51,030 nt of DNA from an uncultured Actinomycetes bacterium (GTDB lineage: Bacteria > Actinomycetota > Actinomycetes > S36-B12 > CAIYMF01), in the NCBI GenBank assembly GCA_903918645.1, contig CAIXFH010000091.1:1-51030 (forward strand). Reading direction: 5' to 3'. Of this stretch, positions 36,399-44,808 are shown piece after piece. Under the pieces are notes generated by a model that worked only from the letters and a program-made list of their open reading frames with translations, was not told the origin of the DNA and searched no databases. The translations under genes and the position numbers were made by a program. Each line of letters starts with the position of its first letter. Position 1 is the first letter of the stretch.

Positions 36399-39074
36399 AT
36401 GGACTCCGCCGAGATCCGCAGCAGGTTCCTGCGCTTCTTCAGCGAGAACGGGCACACAGTCGTGCCCTCAGCATCGCTGCTGCTTGATGACCCAACGTTG
36501 CTGTTCGTCAACGCGGGCATGGTGCCGTTCAAGCCCTACTTCCTGGGTGAAGCTGTGCCTCCGTACCCTCGCGCCGTCTCGGTGCAGAAGGTAGTCCGCA
36601 CGCTCGACATCGATGAGGTCGGCAAGACAACTCGGCACGCGTCCTTTTTCCAGATGGCTGGCAATTTCAGTTTCGGTGACTACTTCAAAGAGGGCGCGAT
36701 CCCGTTCGCGTGGGATTTGCTGACTCGGCCGGTATCTGATGGTGGTTATGGCTTTCCCGAGTCCAAGCTGTGGGCCACGGTCTACGAGGACGATGACGAA
36801 GCAGTCGACATCTGGCACAAGGTGGTCGGCGTGCCACTTGATCGGATCCAGCGCCGAGACGCGGCAGACAACTACTGGAGCATGGGTGTTCCAGGCCCGG
36901 GCGGACCCTGCTCGGAGATTTACTACGACCGCGGCCCGGAGTTCGGTCGCGAAGGTGGTCCCATAGCCGACGAGGATCGTTATCTCGAGGTCTGGAACTT
37001 GGTCTTCATGCAGTACGAGTTGTCTGCCGTCCGATCGAAGAAGGATTTCGACGTGGCCGGTGAATTGCCTGCCCGAAACATCGACACCGGCATGGGCCTC
37101 GAGCGCATGGCGGCGATTCTGCAAGGCGTCGACAACATTTACGAGATCGATACCACCAAGATCATTCTTGATCGTGCCAGCGCAGTCTCGGGTGCCCGTT
37201 ATGGCGTCGATCACGCCAATGATGTTCGCCTTCGCGTGGTGGCAGACCATGCCCGCACCTGCGCATTCCTGATCTCCGACGGGGTCCTGCCCGGCAATGA
37301 AGGCCGTGGCTATGTGCTGCGCCGGATCATGCGTCGAGTGATCCGCAATATGCGCCTGCTCGGTGGCCCCGATGACGTCATGGGCGCACTCATGGACGCC
37401 TCAATCGAGGCCATGGGCGCTCAGTACCCCGAACTGGTCAGCGAGGCTGGACGAATTCGAAGCATCTGCGCCGGTGAGGAAGAGGCGTTCCTGTCGACAC
37501 TGCGCACGGGTACCACGATTTTTGAATCGGCTGTGGCCGACATTCAACGTGGAGGCGGGGTCATGCTGGGCGCCGAGCAGGCTTTTGCCCTGCACGACAC
37601 GTTCGGGTTCCCCATCGATCTCACGCTAGAAATGGCAGCCGAAAAGGGCCTCGAGGTCGATCACGACGGATTCCGTCGCCTCATGAACGAACAGCGGGAT
37701 CGCGCTAAAGCCGATGCTCGCGAACGCAAGTCGGGTTTGGTCAACACCACGGTCTACCGCGAGGTCATGGAGCAATCCGGCCTCACCTCGTTCGTCGGAT
37801 ATGACGAGGTGGTCACCGAGGCGACCCTGCGCGGTCTACTCATTGACGGAGTTGGCGCACAGAGCGCCCGCGAAGGGCAGCAGGTTCAAGTCGTTCTGGA
37901 TCGCACGCCGTTCTATGCCGAAGGCGGAGGCCAACTCGCCGATGCTGGCGTGATCACGCTGGCCGATGGCAGTCTGATTGAGATTTCCGATGTGCAGCAG
38001 CCAGTTCCGGGTCTGTATGTACACCGTGGACGAGTCATGAAAGGCGAAGTCACGGTCGGAGCAGGTGTTGTCGGCTCCGTCGACATGGAACGCCGCCGGG
38101 CGATCTCTCGAGCGCACACCGCCACGCATATGGTGCACAAGGCGTTCCGCGAAACCCTCGGTGAGACCGCTACCCAAATGGGCTCGGAGAACTCACCTGG
38201 TCGATTCCGATTCGATTTTCCCAGCGCCGGGGCTGTGCCCCCGGCAGTACTCATCGATGTCGAGCAGTACGTCAACGAGGTTCTGGCGCGCGACCTTCTC
38301 GTGCACGCCGAAGTTATGTCGCAGGAGCAGGCTCGTGCCGCTGGCGCAATGGCGCTGTTCGGCGAGAAGTACGGCGACAAGGTGCGGGTGGTGTCGGTGG
38401 GCGATTGGGCACGCGAACTCTGCGGCGGTACCCACACTCAGCGCTCGAGCCAGGTAGGGCTGGTCAAGTTCCTTTCCGAAGGGTCAATCGGTGCGGGAGT
38501 TCGCCGGGTCGAGGCGCTTGTGGGCGTTGACGCCTACCAGTTCCTGGCGCGTGAGCACCTGCTCGTCAGTCAACTATCTGATCTGGTCAAGGTGCGGGCC
38601 GAAGAGTTGCCCGAGCGGATCGACCAGATCCTTAACCGGCTGAAGTCAGCCGAGAAGGACATCGCGACGATGAAGTCCGCCTCGCTCGTGTCCAACCTCG
38701 AGGGGATCATGGGCCTCGGGGAGACCTACGGCGATGCGCGCATCTGGACCTTCCTGGCTCCAGAAGGCATCGATGCAGCGGCGCTGCGCGATCTCGTGAG
38801 TCGCGGCCGTGACAAGGCGCATCAGTCGATTCCATCTGTCGTTGTTGGCGCTTCTGTTGGTTCGGACAAGGTGTCGTTCGTGGTTGCCACCAACGCCAAG
38901 GGACGTGAGGCCGGGCTCTCGGCGTCAACCGTGCTCGGGGCAGCGCTCGCAGCGGTTGATGGACGTGGTGGTGGCAAGGACGATCTAGCCCAAGGTGGGG
39001 GGACCAACGTTTCGGGTGTGGCGGCCGCGTTCGACGCTGCGCGCGAGTCGGTGCGCGTGTCGGTCGGCGCGTGA
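36399..39074 (+). CDS. alaS: Alanyl-tRNA synthetase
   Basis: 891 residues, full length. The N-terminal class II core shows MVPFKPYFLGE, the motif 2 area KTTRHASFFQMAGNFSFGDYF (key residues RHxxFFxMLGNFSFGDYF type) and MGLERMAAILQG. The editing domain has H573xxxH577 (RAHTATHMVHK) and C675GGTH679 as zinc ligands, and the C-Ala domain ends in GGGKDDLAQGGG. The ATG has GAGAGG 8 bases upstream. It overlaps ruvX by 4 bases, and ruvX overlaps mltG likewise, giving the common alaS-ruvX-mltG-aroE operon. Confidence 0.97.
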   Translation: MDSAEIRSRFLRFFSENGHTVVPSASLLLDDPTLLFVNAGMVPFKPYFLGEAVPPYPRAVSVQKVVRTLDIDEVGKTTRHASFFQMAGNFSFGDYFKEGAIPFAWDLLTRPVSDGGYGFPESKLWATVYEDDDEAVDIWHKVVGVPLDRIQRRDAADNYWSMGVPGPGGPCSEIYYDRGPEFGREGGPIADEDRYLEVWNLVFMQYELSAVRSKKDFDVAGELPARNIDTGMGLERMAAILQGVDNIYEIDTTKIILDRASAVSGARYGVDHANDVRLRVVADHARTCAFLISDGVLPGNEGRGYVLRRIMRRVIRNMRLLGGPDDVMGALMDASIEAMGAQYPELVSEAGRIRSICAGEEEAFLSTLRTGTTIFESAVADIQRGGGVMLGAEQAFALHDTFGFPIDLTLEMAAEKGLEVDHDGFRRLMNEQRDRAKADARERKSGLVNTTVYREVMEQSGLTSFVGYDEVVTEATLRGLLIDGVGAQSAREGQQVQVVLDRTPFYAEGGGQLADAGVITLADGSLIEISDVQQPVPGLYVHRGRVMKGEVTVGAGVVGSVDMERRRAISRAHTATHMVHKAFRETLGETATQMGSENSPGRFRFDFPSAGAVPPAVLIDVEQYVNEVLARDLLVHAEVMSQEQARAAGAMALFGEKYGDKVRVVSVGDWARELCGGTHTQRSSQVGLVKFLSEGSIGAGVRRVEALVGVDAYQFLAREHLLVSQLSDLVKVRAEELPERIDQILNRLKSAEKDIATMKSASLVSNLEGIMGLGETYGDARIWTFLAPEGIDAAALRDLVSRGRDKAHQSIPSVVVGASVGSDKVSFVVATNAKGREAGLSASTVLGAALAAVDGRGGGKDDLAQGGGTNVSGVAAAFDAARESVRVSVGA

Positions 39075-39631
39075 GCTTGACCACGGCCGGCAAGTTTCGT
39101 CGTGGCATCCGAATCGGGATCGATGTCGGATCTGTCCGGATCGGAGTGGCCCGTACCGACCCCGAGGGTGTGCTCGCGGTTCCGGTGGGAACTGTTGCCC
39201 GCTCGACATCGTCTTCCCAGGGCAAGGACCTGCTCGAACTCGCCGCGATCGTGGCGGAGTTCGAGCCGATCGAGATAGTCGTCGGGCTCCCGTTAGGGCT
39301 CGACGGTGTCGAGGGCGCTGCCGCGCTTGCAGTGCGCTCATTCGTGCAGGAGTTGGGGGAGCAACTGGTCGTGTCGGCCGTTTACGTGCCCATCAGGCTG
39401 GTTGATGAGCGGATGAGTACGGCACAGGCGACTCGCAGCCTGCAGTCAGCGGGACGCAACTCCAAGCAGGGTAGGTCGGTGATCGATCAGGCTGCGGCCA
39501 TCGTCATCGTGCAGCATGCGATCGACTCTGAGCGCAGCACCGGACTCCCGCCAGGTTCGATTGTGGAGTTAACTGGACCTACAGTCACTGAGATTGATCG
39601 CACGAGCGACGATAAGAAGGACTCGGCATGA
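39071..39631 (+). CDS. ruvX: Putative pre-16S rRNA nuclease / Holliday junction resolvase-like RuvX (YqgF)
   Basis: 186 residues with an RNase H-like fold. It has the first catalytic Asp in RIGIDVGSVRIGVA, then VVGLPLGLDG, the Glu in VDERMSTAQA and the last Asp in SVIDQAAAIVIVQ. The YqgF family was named a putative resolvase and in E. coli matures the 16S rRNA 5' end. The start is GTG 39071, overlapping the alaS stop. A basic N-terminal extension and a 25-residue C-terminal tail are the only differences from the core family. Confidence 0.92.
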   Translation: MSLTTAGKFRRGIRIGIDVGSVRIGVARTDPEGVLAVPVGTVARSTSSSQGKDLLELAAIVAEFEPIEIVVGLPLGLDGVEGAAALAVRSFVQELGEQLVVSAVYVPIRLVDERMSTAQATRSLQSAGRNSKQGRSVIDQAAAIVIVQHAIDSERSTGLPPGSIVELTGPTVTEIDRTSDDKKDSA

Positions 39632-40719
39632 GCCAACTCGGCCTTGACATGACTTACGACGACCCCTCGGGGCGTCGTCCGCGCAATCGCGAAAGGTCGG
39701 CCAAGGGGCCGGTCCTGATCGCCTTGCTGTCATTGGTGGTCATTGGGATGGCCGTTTTCCTGGCTATCAAGTCGGTCAGTGGGGGCGGTGCATCCGATTA
39801 CGAGGGTGATGGTTCTGGCAGCGCGGTGGTAGTCGTCCATTCGGGAGATTCCCTGCGCATCATCGGTCGAAGCCTGACCACAGCGGGAGTGATCGCCAGC
39901 GAGGACTCATTCGTGCAAGCCGCGTCAGTCGACACACGATCGCAGGGCATTTCGCCAGGCTCCTACACAATGAAACTGAAGATGAGCGCGACGTCAGCGT
40001 TGAACCTGCTGCTGGATCCCACTTCCCGAGTGGTCAACAAACTTGCGGTCCCCGAGGGTTGGCGCGTGAGCCGAACCATCGCAGCGGCGGCCAAGGCCAC
40101 CGGAATCCCGGTCGCGGACTTGAAGGCCTCTTTGGCCCGCGCACCTGAGCTCGGTTTGCCGGCATATGCCCAGGGAGAGCCTGAGGGCTTCCTGTTCCCA
40201 GCCACGTACGCATTTGGTCCTGATGCCACTGCCGACAAGGTGATCAGCGCTCTGCTGGATCGATTTGCGAAGGCCGCGCGTGATACCGATCTCGAGGCCG
40301 GAGCGAAGGCCCTTGGACGTACGCCACTGGAGGTGCTCACGGTCGCGAGCATCCTTGAGGTCGAAGCTGCACCTGGCGATTACGACAAGGTGGCAAGGGT
40401 GCTCTACAACCGGCTCGACTCCGGAATGCGGCTGCAACTGGACTCGACCGTGAACTACGCGCTCAACTCCGCTGATCTCAACCTCACGGCAGAGCAGCTT
40501 GCCACCGATTCGCCGTACAACACCTATCGGGTTAAGGGGCTGCCTCCGGGGCCGATTAACTCGCCAGGTGAGGCGGCTATCCAGGCGGCGCTAAGCCCCG
40601 CCAAGGGCAAGTGGCTGTACTTCATCACCACTGATCCGCAAACGCAGACCACTGAATTCGCCACAACTTACGATCAGTTCCTGCTTCTCAAGCGTAAGTA
40701 TCTGGCCAATGTCGGCTGA
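39628..40719 (+). CDS. mltG: Endolytic murein transglycosylase MltG
   Basis: 363 residues (YceG family). A basic cytoplasmic head is followed by one membrane helix (about residues 28-50), then a LysM-like region (VVVHSGDSLRIIGRSL) and the YceG domain with PEGFLFPATYAFG, the catalytic Glu in VASILEVEA, ARVLYNRLDSGMRLQLDSTV and PYNTYRVKGLPPGPINSPG. It cuts nascent glycan strands and sets their length. It overlaps ruvX by 4 and aroE by 11 bases. Confidence 0.94.
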   Translation: MSQLGLDMTYDDPSGRRPRNRERSAKGPVLIALLSLVVIGMAVFLAIKSVSGGGASDYEGDGSGSAVVVVHSGDSLRIIGRSLTTAGVIASEDSFVQAASVDTRSQGISPGSYTMKLKMSATSALNLLLDPTSRVVNKLAVPEGWRVSRTIAAAAKATGIPVADLKASLARAPELGLPAYAQGEPEGFLFPATYAFGPDATADKVISALLDRFAKAARDTDLEAGAKALGRTPLEVLTVASILEVEAAPGDYDKVARVLYNRLDSGMRLQLDSTVNYALNSADLNLTAEQLATDSPYNTYRVKGLPPGPINSPGEAAIQAALSPAKGKWLYFITTDPQTQTTEFATTYDQFLLLKRKYLANVG

Positions 40720-41539
40720 CCAAGCGATGCGCCGAGCAGCTGTCCTCGGCCATCCGGTCGGCCACTCGCTATCACCGGTCATCCACCTTGAGGCGTATCG
40801 GATTCTGGGCCTGCCCTGGGGCTATGACCGGGTTGACGTTGCCAGTTCCGAGTTGGTTACGTTCGTGACCTCGCTCGGCCCCGAGTGGGTCGGGTTGTCA
40901 CTGACGATGCCGCTCAAAGCTGAGGTGCTACCTCTACTCGATGCTCGCGATCCACTGGTCGATGCCACTGGCGCTGCCAATACCGTGGTCTTCGACGACG
41001 GGACTCGAGTCGGATACAACACCGACGTGATCGGCTTGGTGCGCGCTCTTCGCGAGCGGGGGCTTGGTCAGACCCCGAGACGCTCGACCATTCTCGGTGG
41101 TGGGGCCACGGCTCGTTCAGCCATCGCAGCTCTAGCGGAGCTAGGAGCCCAGACCATCGAGGTGTGTCTGCGCCGTCCAGATGCCAGCGCAGAGTTGCTC
41201 GCCACGGCTGGCGCTGTCGGGGTCGAGCTTGTCGTTGGAGATCTGTTGACCGTGAGTGATTCTCTGTCAGCCGATGTCGTGATCAGCACCCTGCCCACCG
41301 GCGTTGCAGACTCCTTCGTCCGACACGTACCCGCTTCTGCCGGTGTCCTGCTAGACGTCGTATATGCCCCGTGGCCCACCACACTGGCCACAGCCTGGGT
41401 TCAGCGTGGTGGCACAGTGGCCTCGGGTCTTGATCTGCTCTTACATCAAGCGGTCGAGCAAGTACGGCTCATGACCGGAGCTGAAGTCTCAGCGCAACTG
41501 CTGCGCCCTGCGCTTGAAGCGGCCGCAGCCACCCGCTGA
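40709..41539 (+). CDS. aroE: Shikimate dehydrogenase
   Basis: 276 residues, catalysing NADPH-dependent reduction of 3-dehydroshikimate in aromatic amino-acid synthesis. The shikimate site is seen in GHPVGHSLSPVIH, the catalytic Lys in LTMPLKAEV, and ANTVV-YNTDVIG. The nucleotide-binding loop is ILGGGATARSAIAAL, and GLDLLLHQAVEQ is the usual C-terminal block. The ATG at 40709 lies within the last codons of mltG. It is the last gene before the pilus locus and is followed by a repeat array rather than a terminator. Confidence 0.94.
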   Translation: MSADQAMRRAAVLGHPVGHSLSPVIHLEAYRILGLPWGYDRVDVASSELVTFVTSLGPEWVGLSLTMPLKAEVLPLLDARDPLVDATGAANTVVFDDGTRVGYNTDVIGLVRALRERGLGQTPRRSTILGGGATARSAIAALAELGAQTIEVCLRRPDASAELLATAGAVGVELVVGDLLTVSDSLSADVVISTLPTGVADSFVRHVPASAGVLLDVVYAPWPTTLATAWVQRGGTVASGLDLLLHQAVEQVRLMTGAEVSAQLLRPALEAAAATR

Positions 41540-41553
41540 GTTCTATCAGGTAG

Positions 41554-41640
41554 CTCGGCCGTGCTGACTCGGCCGTGCTGACTCGGCAGTGCTGGCTACC
41601 GTCCAGGCTGACTCGGCAGTGCTGGCTACCGTCCAGGCTG
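41554..41640 (+). repeat. Tandem direct repeats between aroE and the roadblock gene
   Basis: Two 14-base units CTCGGCCGTGCTGA (41554-41567, 41568-41581) are followed by two exact 30-base units at 41581-41610 and 41611-41640, each beginning with a variant of the same CTCGGCAGTGCTGG core. The array ends 37 bases before the sigma-28-like promoter element, where an activator would bind. Confidence 0.9.
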
Positions 41641-41677
41641 ACGTTGCGCCACATGGGTCATGCTCGAGCCCGCAGCG

Positions 41678-41705
41678 TCAAGCCCATCACCCCAACGGCC
41701 GAAGG
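41678..41705 (+). promoter_or_regulatory. Sigma-28-like (FliA/WhiG) promoter of the roadblock gene
   Basis: TCAAG (41678-41682), 15 bases, then GCCGAAGG (41698-41705). The known sigma-28 consensus is TAAAG-N15-GCCGATAA type. The element ends 50 bases before the ATG at 41756. The same element at the same distance stands before pilT and the pilin gene. Confidence 0.7.
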
Positions 41706-41755
41706 AGAGCGTAAGGGTCGAGTGGCCCTGTTCCGGCGATGCGTTGAGGTGCTTC

Positions 41756-42505
41756 ATGGCTGACCTCCCACTGCGCAGTGGGCGATCTGAGCGGTTGCAG
41801 GCTGCCCTCATGGCGCTGCTCGATCAGGCGCCAGAACTTGAGGCCGCGGCCGTTGTGTCCTTTGACGGTCTGCCGATGGCTTCGGTACTGCCCCCGGCGA
41901 TGGATGAGGATCGCGTCGCGGCGATGAGCGCCGCCCTCCTGAGCTTGGGGGAGAAGGCGGCTGAAGGTCTTGGCCGAGGCGACCTATCGCAGGTGTACGT
42001 CGAAGGGGCCGCCGGCACCGTATTCCTCATGTCATGCGATAACGAGGCGGTGCTTGTGGCAGTGGCTTCGCGCGGCGCCAAGGCGGGTCTGATGATGTAC
42101 GAGGTCCGCCGCGCAGCGCAGCAGATCGGTTCGGTGCTCAGGATTGACGACGATGCAGATCCGGCGCCTATCGACTGGGCTGGAGCCGACCGTTCTGCTG
42201 AATCGAGCCACCAGCGCTTCGTCGACCAAGCAGCCCTGCTCGAAGCGGAGGCTGCCTATGCGGCTCATCGCGCTGCCTATGCGGAGAAGGCTGAGAGCAG
42301 CGCTGCGCCGATGTACGAGCCCGAACCCGAACGCAGCCCCGAACCCGAACGCGGGCATTCATCTGCGGTGCTGATGCCGCCCGACACCAAGACCTTCACC
42401 TCGGTATTCGACAGCATGGATGGACCTATCGCAGATCGGTGGTCGGCTCCCTGGGACGGCCAGGTAGAGCAAGCGACGTCGAGTGAGTGGCCCGAGGGCG
42501 GCTGA
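41756..42505 (+). CDS. Roadblock/LC7-domain protein (MglB/CvnB-like)
   Basis: 249 residues from ATG 41756, which has GAGGT 5 bases upstream; a longer in-frame start at 41660 would run over the promoter element and was rejected. Residues about 10-125 form a roadblock/LC7 domain (LMALLDQAPELEAAAVVSFDG, later GTVFLMSCDNEAVLVAVA and GAKAGLMMYEVRRAAQQI). Roadblock proteins of the MglB and conservon type regulate small Ras-like GTPases, and one is encoded two genes downstream. The C-terminal half is disordered, with Ala-rich helix and an EPEPER-SPEPER repeat. It is the first gene of the pilus locus and a probable GTPase regulator, cytoplasmic. Confidence 0.82.
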   Translation: MADLPLRSGRSERLQAALMALLDQAPELEAAAVVSFDGLPMASVLPPAMDEDRVAAMSAALLSLGEKAAEGLGRGDLSQVYVEGAAGTVFLMSCDNEAVLVAVASRGAKAGLMMYEVRRAAQQIGSVLRIDDDADPAPIDWAGADRSAESSHQRFVDQAALLEAEAAYAAHRAAYAEKAESSAAPMYEPEPERSPEPERGHSSAVLMPPDTKTFTSVFDSMDGPIADRWSAPWDGQVEQATSSEWPEGG

Positions 42506-42552
42506 CCGATGAGTAATGCCGGGTACGGCTTGGGGAAGGCGGTGAGATCGCT

Positions 42553-43827
42553 ATGAAGTTGGAGGGCTCGCTCGACGCCTTCGGGCTTGCTGACGTGTTC
42601 GCGCTGCTATCAGCAACCGCAAAATCCGGTGGCCTACATGTGCACAAGAACAACGTGTCTGTGCCGATCGGCGGTGTTGTGTGGTTCCGCCAGGGCCGGA
42701 TCTGTGGCGCAACGTCGGATCTTTCCCGCTCCTCGCTAGCGCGCCGCGTCGTCGGTAGTGGGGCAGTTGACGATACGGCTCTGCGTCAGGCGGTAGCGCG
42801 ATCTGTGGGTGGCACAGTCGGGGTGGCCCGGGCACTGCTCGAGTCTGGATCGGTAGATCCGGACTACATGCGGGCCACCGCCACCGAACACATCGGTGAT
42901 GCAGTGTTTGAACTGATGCAGTGGTCAGACGGCGAGTTCGGTTTCGACGAATCCAGCGCTGATCTGGACGACGTAGGGGTCAGCGTCGAGGTTGCGCAGG
43001 TTCTTGCGCTGGCGCAGTCGAGGGCACAGGCGTGGTCCACTCTAGCTGGGCAAGTCAGCGATCTCGATGCCGTCTTCATGGTCGAGGCTGTTGCCACAAG
43101 CGAGGTCCGGCTTCGTCCGGATCAATGGTCGATCATGGCTCTCATCAATGGACATCGTTCGGTAGCCGATCTGATCGAGCTCACTGGTTCGGGACGTTTT
43201 GCAGTGACGGCCGCGCTGGTCGAACTTGTCGAGCGTGGGCTGGTACGCACTCGTGATGCGTCTTCGCCTGATCACGTGGCGATTGTCGAACGACGGCTAG
43301 CGATGCTGGCGTCAATCGAGGCCACACCCTCAGGCGGGTCTGGTGGGGGAGCGCTGCCCTCTGTGTCAGGGGTCTTCACGCCGATTGCCCCAGGGGGCTT
43401 GGGCTTGACCGCTGCTGCGGCTCTTGCTGCGGCGCGGGCAGCTCGTGACGCTCGCGAGCAGGAGGAGCGTGTAAGCCAGAGCCATGCGCTGCGGATAGCC
43501 CCGGCCCAACTCGATGAGCCCTGGCCCGGTGGCCCGGCCCCAACTCAGCAACCTGGCTACGAGTTTGAGACCGCCTCACCCTACGGCGGAAACCTGTCAC
43601 CGCCCGGCGCGCAGCAAGCAGCAGCAGGCGCCCCATTGATCATGCGCCCCAGCGCATTTGCGGCGCGGACGAGTCAAGCTGCCATTACGGCCACTCACGG
43701 TGCAACCGCTCGCTCGATCGCTGAACCTGGGCTGGACCACATGCCTGGACTGCCGATGTCCGATCGTGACCCTGCACTCAATCGGAGCCTGCTGTTGCGG
43801 CTCATTGCCGGAGTTCGGGGGCTCTAG
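42553..43827 (+). CDS. DUF4388 (PATAN-like) protein with a winged-helix segment
   Basis: 424 residues. The N-terminus MKLEGSLDAFGLADVFALLSATAKSGGLHV and VVWFRQGRICGA (only these key pieces quoted) is the DUF4388/PATAN pattern found in signalling proteins of gliding and pilus-bearing bacteria; EHIGDAVFELMQWSDGEFGF completes it. Residues about 195-240 look like a winged-helix domain (SVADLIELTGSGRFAVTAAL, VERGLV). The rest, from about 255, is Pro/Ala/Gly-rich and disordered. It may be an adaptor between the GTPase switch and the pilus motor or a DNA-binding protein; neither is shown. It starts 47 bases after the roadblock gene and ends 2 bases before the GTPase gene. Confidence 0.75.
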   Translation: MKLEGSLDAFGLADVFALLSATAKSGGLHVHKNNVSVPIGGVVWFRQGRICGATSDLSRSSLARRVVGSGAVDDTALRQAVARSVGGTVGVARALLESGSVDPDYMRATATEHIGDAVFELMQWSDGEFGFDESSADLDDVGVSVEVAQVLALAQSRAQAWSTLAGQVSDLDAVFMVEAVATSEVRLRPDQWSIMALINGHRSVADLIELTGSGRFAVTAALVELVERGLVRTRDASSPDHVAIVERRLAMLASIEATPSGGSGGGALPSVSGVFTPIAPGGLGLTAAAALAAARAARDAREQEERVSQSHALRIAPAQLDEPWPGGPAPTQQPGYEFETASPYGGNLSPPGAQQAAAGAPLIMRPSAFAARTSQAAITATHGATARSIAEPGLDHMPGLPMSDRDPALNRSLLLRLIAGVRGL

Positions 43828-43829
43828 AG

Positions 43830-44405
43830 ATGGCAATTCGACGTGGACGAAAGCACGGTGGACAGGCCGTGAAGATCGTCGTAACCGGGCCCTTCGCGGC
43901 CGGAAAGACCACCCTCATTCGCACGATCAGCGAGATCACCGTGCTCTCCACGGAACGTGCAATCACTGATGAAACCAAGGCCCGCAAAAGTGATACCACC
44001 GTTGCGATGGATTTCGGCCGGATCACCATTGATCAGGGTCTCGTGCTGTACCTGTTCGGTACGCCTGGTCAAGAGCGCTTCGACTTCATGTGGGAGATCC
44101 TTGGCGAGGGGATGCTCGGATACGTGTTGGTGGTCGACTACGACCGGCCCGAGAGTTTCACCGAGGCCCGCAACATCCTTGAATCATTCGAGCAGATGGC
44201 CAAAGTCCCGTTCGTAGTGGCGCTGAATCGTTCGCAGGGCCTTGAACGACCAGAAGAGGACCGGGTGCGTAGGTGGCTCGAGATCGGTCCAGACGTACCG
44301 GTGATCCCCTGCGATGCCACCGACCGTGACTCGGTGAAGTCGGTGCTACTCGCCCTGCTGTTCGCGCTACTCGACCGGATTGAGGTCGCGGCGGTTAACG
44401 CCTGA
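43830..44405 (+). CDS. Small Ras-like GTPase (MglA/CvnD-like)
   Basis: 191 residues. The P-loop is GPFAAGKTT (20-28). Switch I has TTVAMDFGRI (55-64), a sequence typical of the conservon GTPases of Streptomyces. Switch II reads GTPGQERFDFMW (76-87). The guanine-specificity motif is LNRSQ instead of NKxD, as is also degenerate in CvnD proteins. With the roadblock protein it makes a cognate GTPase/regulator pair of the MglA-MglB kind, which in Myxococcus sets the pole where type IV pili work. The gene follows the DUF4388 gene by 2 bases. The DUF742 and kinase partners of a full conservon are absent here. Confidence 0.85.
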   Translation: MAIRRGRKHGGQAVKIVVTGPFAAGKTTLIRTISEITVLSTERAITDETKARKSDTTVAMDFGRITIDQGLVLYLFGTPGQERFDFMWEILGEGMLGYVLVVDYDRPESFTEARNILESFEQMAKVPFVVALNRSQGLERPEEDRVRRWLEIGPDVPVIPCDATDRDSVKSVLLALLFALLDRIEVAAVNA

Positions 44406-44412
44406 CACGATC

Positions 44413-44697
44413 ATGTGCACATTCCTACGCCGCCGCAGAGCTCTCCAGGCGGCATCCGGCGGCCCAGAGGTCATCCCTGACCAGGCGGACGGACCGCAAG
44501 CTTGCGACGGTGGTGTCATCGGCTTGCCGGCCGCTCGGGCACAGGGCGGGGCCGGCAAGTCCGATTGGCCGGTGCTGATCGGCTTCTCCGACGGGCACAT
44601 GGTGGAGTTACTGGCCACCGACCCCGGACGAGAGCGCTTCCAGGCAGCGGCAGCGGCGCTACTAGCCATCCCGCAACCGTTGGAAGACAACGACTAG
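44413..44697 (+). CDS. Small protein of unknown function between the GTPase and pilB
   Basis: 94 residues from ATG 44413, 7 bases after the GTPase stop (an in-frame GTG at 44380 is an alternative that overlaps the GTPase gene). No family is recognised. The N-terminus is basic (RRRR), the middle is Gly/Ala-rich, and the second half contains DWPVLIGFSDGHMVELLATD followed by an Ala-rich helix and an acidic end. No signal peptide or membrane segment. The ribosome binding site is poor. Its position suggests a part of the GTPase-pilus module. Confidence 0.5.
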   Translation: MCTFLRRRRALQAASGGPEVIPDQADGPQACDGGVIGLPAARAQGGAGKSDWPVLIGFSDGHMVELLATDPGRERFQAAAAALLAIPQPLEDND

Positions 44698-44713
44698 AAG
44701 GTGGCCTATCGGC

Positions 44714-44741
44714 TACAGGTCGGTGTCGAATCTGCCGAACA
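44714..44741 (+). promoter_or_regulatory. pilB: Weak sigma-28-like element before pilB
   Basis: TACAG (44714-44718), 15 bases, then GCCGAACA (44734-44741). The -10 part matches the other pilus promoters fully over GCCGAA, the -35 part only 3 of 5. It ends 67 bases before the chosen start. It is supported mainly by the three stronger copies. Confidence 0.35.
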
Positions 44742-44808
44742 GGTGAAGGGGTGAACTTTCCCCCTCTCGAACGTATGAGGGCCGGCCGGTCGGTTGAAGG
44801 GGTCTGTG

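Noticed and set aside
40709-40719. The 11-base overlap of mltG and aroE as a sign of a frameshift
   Set aside because: Both proteins have complete N- and C-terminal family blocks; short overlaps are the rule in this operon.
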